Shown here: positions 58,079-64,000 of the stretch, piece by piece
How the letters are laid out: each line of letters opens with the position of its first letter
Position numbering within the stretch: the stretch's first letter is position 1
Source of the DNA: Aspidapion aeneum
Taxonomy: Eukaryota; Arthropoda; Insecta; Coleoptera; Brentidae
Reading direction: 5' to 3'
Length of the DNA: 64,000 nt
NCBI GenBank assembly: GCA_963576565.1
Contig: CAUYVT010000104.1
Span: 558,001 to 622,000, forward strand
Translations under genes and position numbers: made by a program
Notes under the pieces: generated by a model
What the model was told of the DNA's origin: nothing
The model's database searches: none
Seen by the model: only the letters and a program-made list of their open reading frames with translations

Positions 58079-60794
58079 CGGAGAGGTCCGCTGCCGACTT
58101 AAGGTCTTTGGCATGCCAGCTCCCTGGTAGTACTTTACCCGATGGTTCCTGAAGCTCAAATATCCAAGGAGAAATTTTATTCCTAATCACATAAGGACCA
58201 ACAAATTTCGGTGCTAACTTCTTCGAGAAAAACTTCGCAGCATCTGACAACACATAATTTTTCTTCCAAACACGCTGACCCACAACAAAGTTGGGTACCC
58301 TTGTACGCAAATTATACTGAACTACGTTTTTCTCTCCTGCCACCTCTAACCTTCTCTTAACATCAGCTTAGAGCTTCCGGAAACCTTCGTTCTTACTTTC
58401 AGCTGCAGTTTGTACACCATTCTCTTCAGATAACAAAACTGGGTTGGAGTAATCTTTTCCTGATAAACACATATTCCTACCAAAATTAACAAAGAAAGGA
58501 AACATCCTGGTTGTCTCATGGGTTGCAGTACGAATCGCGCAGGCAAGTTTATGTATTTGTTCGTCCCACTTCCTGTGGTTGTCTTTTACATAACAACATA
58601 ACATGGTTTTTAACGTACGATTCGTCCTTTCTGTTGGATTTGCTCTGGGGTGATAATACGGATTATACTGAATTTTAACCTGATAACTCTCAGCAAAACG
58701 CTTAAACTCATTACTTTTGTACTGAGGCCCATTATCACAAAGTATCAAACGGGGTACTCCGAAGACCATAAATACCTGCTCCTCAAGATGCTTGACAACA
58801 GCTTGAGTAGGGGCTGTCCGCATTGGAAAAACTAAGGAAAACTTACTCAAATAGTCCGTAACGACGAGAATCCAGCAATTACCCTTTGTCGAACGAGGTA
58901 GAGGTCCACACAAATCCGTCGAAATGATTTCCCAAGGACGAGTTGGTTTTGGGTGAGATATCATCTGATCAGATACACCTTGTGTATCACCTTTATGAGC
59001 TGCACAGACAAAGCATTTCTTCACAAAAGTTGCCACGTCCTGGCGCATTTTTGGCCAATAATATTTTTCTGCCAGTCTGTGGAAGGTTTTATACACACCC
59101 ATATGTCCTGCGGTAGAAGGATCGTGAGCTTCTCCAATAATTCTACGCCTATGATCTTTGGGTACTACCTCTTTCCAATATTCGTTAGATGGTGAAAGTT
59201 GAGGGTATTCTTGTTTGACATATTTATACAACTTATTATCAGTGTATCTCCAGTTCATAAATTTTAACGGTGATTCTACGACCTTTTTTACCATCTTTTG
59301 GTACCATCGATCTTTAATTGTTGTTGAAACGTCTCTGGGCTGCGAAATTGTATCAATCATGGGTACTGCACGAGACAACATGTCCGGGACAACTAAATCT
59401 TTCCCTTTCCGATGGATTACTTCAAAATCATATTGCTGCAGTTTTACAGACCAACGAGCAAGTCTTCCACTGGGCTCCTTTAAGCTATGAAGCCATTTTA
59501 AGCTAAAATGATCTGTTATGACCTTAAATGAGATCCCCTCAATATAAGGCCGGAGCTTCTCTATCGCCCAAACCAATGCCAAACATTCTCGCTCGGTGGT
59601 CGTGTAAACACGTTCTTGCCTAGTCAAAGATCGACTCAAATAGCAAATGACTTTGTCTCCTTCAGGATAAGGTTGCGTTAAACATGCTCCTATTCCATAT
59701 CCTGAGGCGTCTGTTTGAATGACAAATTCCTTGGTATAATCTGGACATGTAAGAATCGGTGCAGTCACTAAAAGTTCCTTAATCTTAATAAATGCTCTTT
59801 CGCAGTCTGGAGTCCAATCGAACTTTTGATTTTTCTTAGTTAGAGCTGTAATTGGAGCTATTATCGCTGAAAAATTCTCTATGAAACGTCTATACCAAGA
59901 TATTGTACCTACAACTCTACGAACTTCTCTGACAGTTCTTGGCCTCTGGAGCTCTAACATGGCTTTAATTTTATTAGGGTCAACTCGGATGCCTCGACGG
60001 TCCACTACGAAACCTAAATAAGTCATTTCTGGCCTACACAGTTGGCATTTTTCCCAACTTACCGTTATCTTTGCATTTTGCAATCTTCGTAGGACTTCCT
60101 CAAGAATTCTAAGATGTTCAGAAAAGCTCTGTGTGACAATTACGAGGTCATCGAGATATACGTACACGTTGGGGTCTAAATCGTTCCCTATGATGCTATC
60201 TATGAGTCTCTGCCAAGTTGCAGGTGCATTATGAAGACCAAACGGTAAACGCTTAAATTGGAAGAGACCTCGTCGACAGATGAATGCTGTTAGTCGCTTC
60301 GATGATTTTTCCATTGGCACTTGCCAATAAGCGCTTTTGATATCTAAAGTTGACAAGTATTTAGCATCTTTCAACTTGTCAAGAGTCTCGGATACGAGTG
60401 GTAAAGGATAACTATCACACGCCGTCACTGAGTTCAATTTGCGGTAGTCTACACAGAAACGATATTTCTTTGTGTTTTTCTTTTGTACCATTACCACTGG
60501 TGAAGCCCATGAACTACTACTCCGTTCTATAACATCAAGTTTCAACATTTCGTCGATTTCATCATCAATAAGTTTCTGAATGACCGGTGAGACCTTATAT
60601 GAACGTTGTCTTATCGGTGCTGCATTTGTTGTAATCTTATGCTCTACCCTGCCTGTACATCCTAGTGAGTCACCCATAATAGTCTTATATTTAACGACCA
60701 ATTCCTCTAGTCTTTCTGATTCATAAGGCGTAAGAGTAGTTTGTTGGTCTGATGTTTCCAAAGAACAAATCACATCTTTATTATCGGCAAAGTG
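58074..60794 (-). pseudogene. pol: Ty3/gypsy Pol: reverse transcriptase, RNase H, integrase
   Basis: One 801-codon stretch (60773-58368), plus an in-frame continuation to 58074 after a TAA. Numbering from 60773: RT with TLDIKSAYWQVP (about 142-153) and the catalytic YLDD at 206-209; RNase H with TDASGYGIGA (about 354) and TERECLALVWAIEKL; integrase H-H-C-C zinc region at about 549-591; catalytic D at 620 (STDLCGPL), D at 680 (CDNGPQY) and E at 715 (NPTERTNR). The C-terminal part beyond the TAA has FVVGQRVWKKNYVLSDAAKF and KFVGPYVI, the chromodomain-less tail. All catalytic residues are present; two premature stops (upstream TGA at 60795, TAA at 58368) interrupt it, so it is recent but dead. 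Confidence 0.93.
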
Positions 60795-61238
60795 TCACTT
60801 ATTAGTACTTAGGTTCGGTACTATACCCATCGAAATCCAAAAATCTAATCCCAAAATCAAAGTGTGCGGCAACTCCGGAACGACGACGACCTCTATTAAC
60901 CTAAATTTATCTTGAACTCGCATAGGAAGCTGCACTGTCCCAATACTACTCGTGCTTTGACCATTTGCCACAATACAACTCGTCTTCTTTGTCGTATCAA
61001 GTGAAAAACCAAACCTCTCGATGATTGACCAACCATGATTCCCTAAAAAGGTACGTGAAGCCCCGGAATCCAACAAACCTAATAACTTATTTCCGAGCAC
61101 ATCCAATTCTAAATAAGGCCTTTCATCTTCACGAGTATGACTTATCACATAATCTAAGACGTACGTTAGCCTATCGGTCGATGCTTGTTCAGGCTGACTC
61201 GAAGGTCGACCACTTACGAGCGCCTGGGTCCGTTTCCC
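60795..61238 (-). pseudogene. pro: Ty3/gypsy retropepsin-type protease
   Basis: In frame with the RT, separated by a single TGA. KLLGLLDSGASRTFLG contains the DSG active site and LPHTLILGLDFW is the second conserved protease motif. It would process the polyprotein. A frameshift near 61238 separates it from the gag zinc-knuckle frame; many gypsy elements have a programmed shift at gag-pol, so this one need not be a mutation. Confidence 0.9.
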
Positions 61239-61239
61239 T

Positions 61240-62490
61240 GACGATTACAATTTCGACATTCTCTGATTGTTACCCCTGCCTGACCACACGAATAACACTG
61301 CTTGCCTCTAGGTAATGCGCACCCGATTGCCATGTGCCCTGTTTGGTTTCATCTGTAACAAACAACGTCCCTGTTCGCCGTACCAGACCTAGCACCTTGT
61401 GGTGGTTGTCTATCTCTGTCATTTACACTAGCCTGACCACTAGCTGGTTGTTGTCTCTCTCTATCAGCTCTAGCAGCGGAACTGCTTGCTGGCTGCTGCC
61501 TATCTCTGTTAAATCTATTATCAGGAATATTTAAATTCTGTTGATTTGATGTCCCGGCACCTGATATTTGAATTGCATCAACCCCTGTTGGAAAATCGTC
61601 AAAATCGCTCTCTACGTCAACGTAGGCCAAGTCAGGTTCAATAGATTGGTTTGTTCTAGGAGTAAAGTTCTCCTCCTCTAACCCATATCCCTGGTCTATT
61701 CTACGACACAAATTTTTTAAATGTGATAGGCTATTGACCTCAGTAGCAATCAACCCTTTCTTATAAATGTCCGCGATATTTCTGTAGACGATAGCTAATT
61801 TCGCCTCTTCGGAAACAGGACAGCCAAGTCTTTGGAAATATGTGTTCATGACAGCAATATAGGTCCCTATAGACTCTCCAGGGCCTTGTTTACGTTTTTG
61901 AATCTCCTTCAATAACTTCTCGCCATATGAAGAAGGAAGATATTCTGCCATGAACCTCTGTTCCAGCTGTTCCCATGTATGAACTTCTCTTCGAACATCT
62001 TTATTAAAAGTATAGGCTGACTTTTCAAAAAGATCAATGCCTGAGTTCAGCAACACATTTTTGCTAACTCCTCTAGCCTGACTCAACTCGTCCACTCTCT
62101 CAAAAAATGCGGTGACGGAGATCGTACCCCTCTCGCCTGTAAACTTAAGGTTCCATTTATGCGGAGGTACAGGTGCAACGTGATATAAGGTACCAGGATC
62201 ACTTGACATTGGTACTGGCGACGAATATGAAAATGGTCGTGACTGAGCAATTGGTGCTATGCTACTTTGGAGGGCAGCTAAACTCAAAGGAACGGTAGAC
62301 GGTTGTTGATACTGAAAAGCTGCTGTACCGTCATTCTGAATTAGCATTGGGGGTGGTGCCTGTCTTGGTGCTTGAGTTGGGTTCGTTAGCACTTGCATTT
62401 GCACTGGAGCAATGACCGACGGTTGGTTTGTGGGCTGTTGAGCTGTTCTTTGTGTGCTCGAGTGCTGTGGTTGCGGGAGTTGAGACTGGC
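61240..62490 (-). pseudogene. gag: Ty3/gypsy Gag, central and nucleocapsid part
   Basis: A proline/glutamine-rich linker is followed by a capsid-like domain (FTGERGTISVTAFFERVDEL; TWEQLEQRFMAEYLPSSYGE; KQGPGESIGTYIAVMNTYFQRL), a repeated DRDRQQPAS-type segment and two CCHC zinc knuckles at about 61360-61265. The first knuckle has TGA where its second cysteine is expected; the second has V in place of the histidine. The frame joins the N-terminal gag frame by a shift near 62490. Confidence 0.88.
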
Positions 62491-62973
62491 TGGGCATGTT
62501 GCCAACATTTGTCGAGTGATCTGAGCTTCGACTCGTTGATTGGATTTCAGATGCAATCTCCCAATCAAACTCAAGGTTTCCGCAACCAGTATGCCTTTTG
62601 TTTGACTTTCTTCGAAGTTGGACGGATTCATGTTGTTAATCCTGGCTAACACGTGTTCCAACCTTACAGCGATTTTCCTAAACTCTCCCCCTTTACTCGT
62701 ACCAGAGAACTTCTCTACCAGCGGTACCAGACTATCAAGCTTCTTCATGCAGCTAAAAGCATTCTGGCCAAATTTAAAGGGATACAGAGGGTATCTCATA
62801 CTTCCATCAGTCCTTTCTCTCTGTCCAATCAATATGAGCTGTTGCTTCATCTCTTCCACCGATCCAATGGCTATGCCTCTCCATGTTAATTCGTAGATTA
62901 ACTCGTCCTTGACTAAGTACCTTATGTCAGACAACCGACTCAAAGAATTAGCCATGGTGCCTTTTATATTCAA
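62386..62973 (-). pseudogene. gag: Ty3/gypsy Gag, N-terminal part
   Basis: It starts MNIKGTMANSLSRLSDIRYL; the second methionine at 62955 is an equally possible start. A helical, basic/acidic N-terminal region follows with VKDELIYELTWRGIAI and EEMKQQLILIGQRER. The match leaves this frame near 62490 and continues in the frame of the next gag segment; the codons after that point are out of frame. Confidence 0.8.
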
Positions 62974-64000
62974 ACTTTAAACTTTAATTAAAACTGTTAA
63001 TTATACCTCCCAATTATAAAAACTAAACCACATAAAAACAAACACAAAGTTCACTTTAAATTCACTAGTGAAAATCACTATAAATTTTCTCACAAATGTA
63101 GAAAATATAAAACTTAAATACGGGCAGACGCGAACAAAATCGAAGAACACCGGAGCAGTAAGAAAATAAAATTTATTTGCATTTAAAAATGTAATCATAG
63201 TTTATAATAATTATTTGCACAACCAACCATGACGTCCAACCTTGCAGAGAGAAATAACCACTTAAATCCTAAATTAGAATTAACAAGTAGCCATAAAAAA
63301 GTTAAAAAAAAAATAAAAGAGAGGCCAGAGCTTTGGCAGGTATTCAGGTCTTATGTCCCACTCCTGCGTGAGTAAAACAAAAAAAAAATAATTGCGCTTA
63401 TCCTAGCTGGACTGGATTAAAATTAAAGTCAAGTTATGTTTGTTTATCTCAGCAACCGAATAGGTAAATGTATCCCTAAATGGAACGTACAACGGACTAC
63501 CTATAACAAAAATCCCAAAGCTGTTGTACACAGTTAACGCTAGGGTATACTCCTGCTATTGCAGAACGGCTCCACTAATAAACTCCTCAAAAAAAAAATC
63601 CCAAATCGCCGTATACAATGATTTTTCTAAAAAGAATAAATTAAAACCCACTTTAACCTGCTTACCTATTCTGAGTCTACACAAAACTTGCATTGCTTAA
63701 GGCAAAATTATCCCTTAATATATAAGTGAACGCAATAAACGTCGGAACAGATGTTCATGTTATAGAAATCGTAAAATATGCTCAATTAAAAAAAAAATCC
63801 GCTCGCTGAAATTGCGTTGAATTAGACTAGTAAGGATGTTGTGTGTAATTAAAAAAAAATTAAAAAAAATAAAAATTACCGATGGTATTAGAAAAAAAAT
63901 TTACAAATAACGTCTTGGTAGGACTGCAACTCTAATAATCGTTAAGATGAAATTCCCAAAATTTTAACTAAATTGATGCAAACCATGGTCAAGAATACCC
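62974..64000. other. Upstream of gypsy gag: presumed 5' leader
   Basis: AT-rich, without coding capacity and without similarity that I can see to the LTR copies. If the LTR assignment is right, the 5' LTR starts beyond 64000 and the leader exceeds 1 kb. Confidence 0.4.

Overview
The window is eukaryotic nuclear DNA made almost entirely of mobile elements and their debris. It is AT-rich, has no operons or bacterial signals, and no certain host gene. It holds BEL/Pao and Ty3/gypsy LTR retrotransposons, several non-LTR lineages (RTE-like, Jockey/CR1-like), a Tc1/mariner-type transposon and hAT-like MITEs. That mix points to an arthropod, most likely an insect with a large repeat-rich genome. A beetle is possible, because the gypsy element here seems to have LTRs of about 3 kb like Woot of Tribolium, but this is only a guess.

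Layout. 0-1.2 kb: RTE-like LINE relic with a GATA tail. 3.96-5.64 kb: second LINE relic, minus strand, split by an 813-bp solo LTR. 6.4-9.28 kb and 25.36-27.8 kb: the two halves of one decayed BEL/Pao retrotransposon. Its reverse transcriptase is interrupted by a 16,075-bp insertion (9282-25356) with 8-bp target duplications (ATTAAATG) and about 560-bp terminal inverted repeats built from degenerate 15-16-bp GTCGAAACGTAAAA-type units. This is a giant foldback-like element. Inside it are four hAT-like MITEs, other MITEs, minisatellites, a 0.5-kb-arm palindrome of LINE 3' ends, an RT relic and a 323-bp satellite array that flips orientation in the middle (20868-24003).

27.87-34.36 kb: an LTR retrotransposon, minus strand, with gag and protease but no recognisable RT, RNase H or integrase. 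34.36-38.55 kb: a nearly complete minus-strand LINE (ORF1, endonuclease, RT). 39.99-43.35 kb: a 3.36-kb sequence repeated directly at 55.16-58.05 kb, where it abuts the 3' end of a minus-strand gypsy element (58.07-62.97 kb). It is best read as that family's LTR. The two copies differ by a 188-bp segment with canonical GT-AG ends on the element strand, which looks like an intron removed precisely through an RNA intermediate. Between these copies lie nested palindromes, MITEs, a LINE 3' end, a 2,485-bp Tc1/mariner-type transposon (49201-51685) and a second structure with inverted tandem arrays at its ends (52.3-55.15 kb).

There is no working pathway: all recognised proteins are selfish-element proteins, mostly broken by stops and frameshifts. 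The interest lies in the nested architecture, the foldback element, the satellite inversion and the spliced-out LTR intron.
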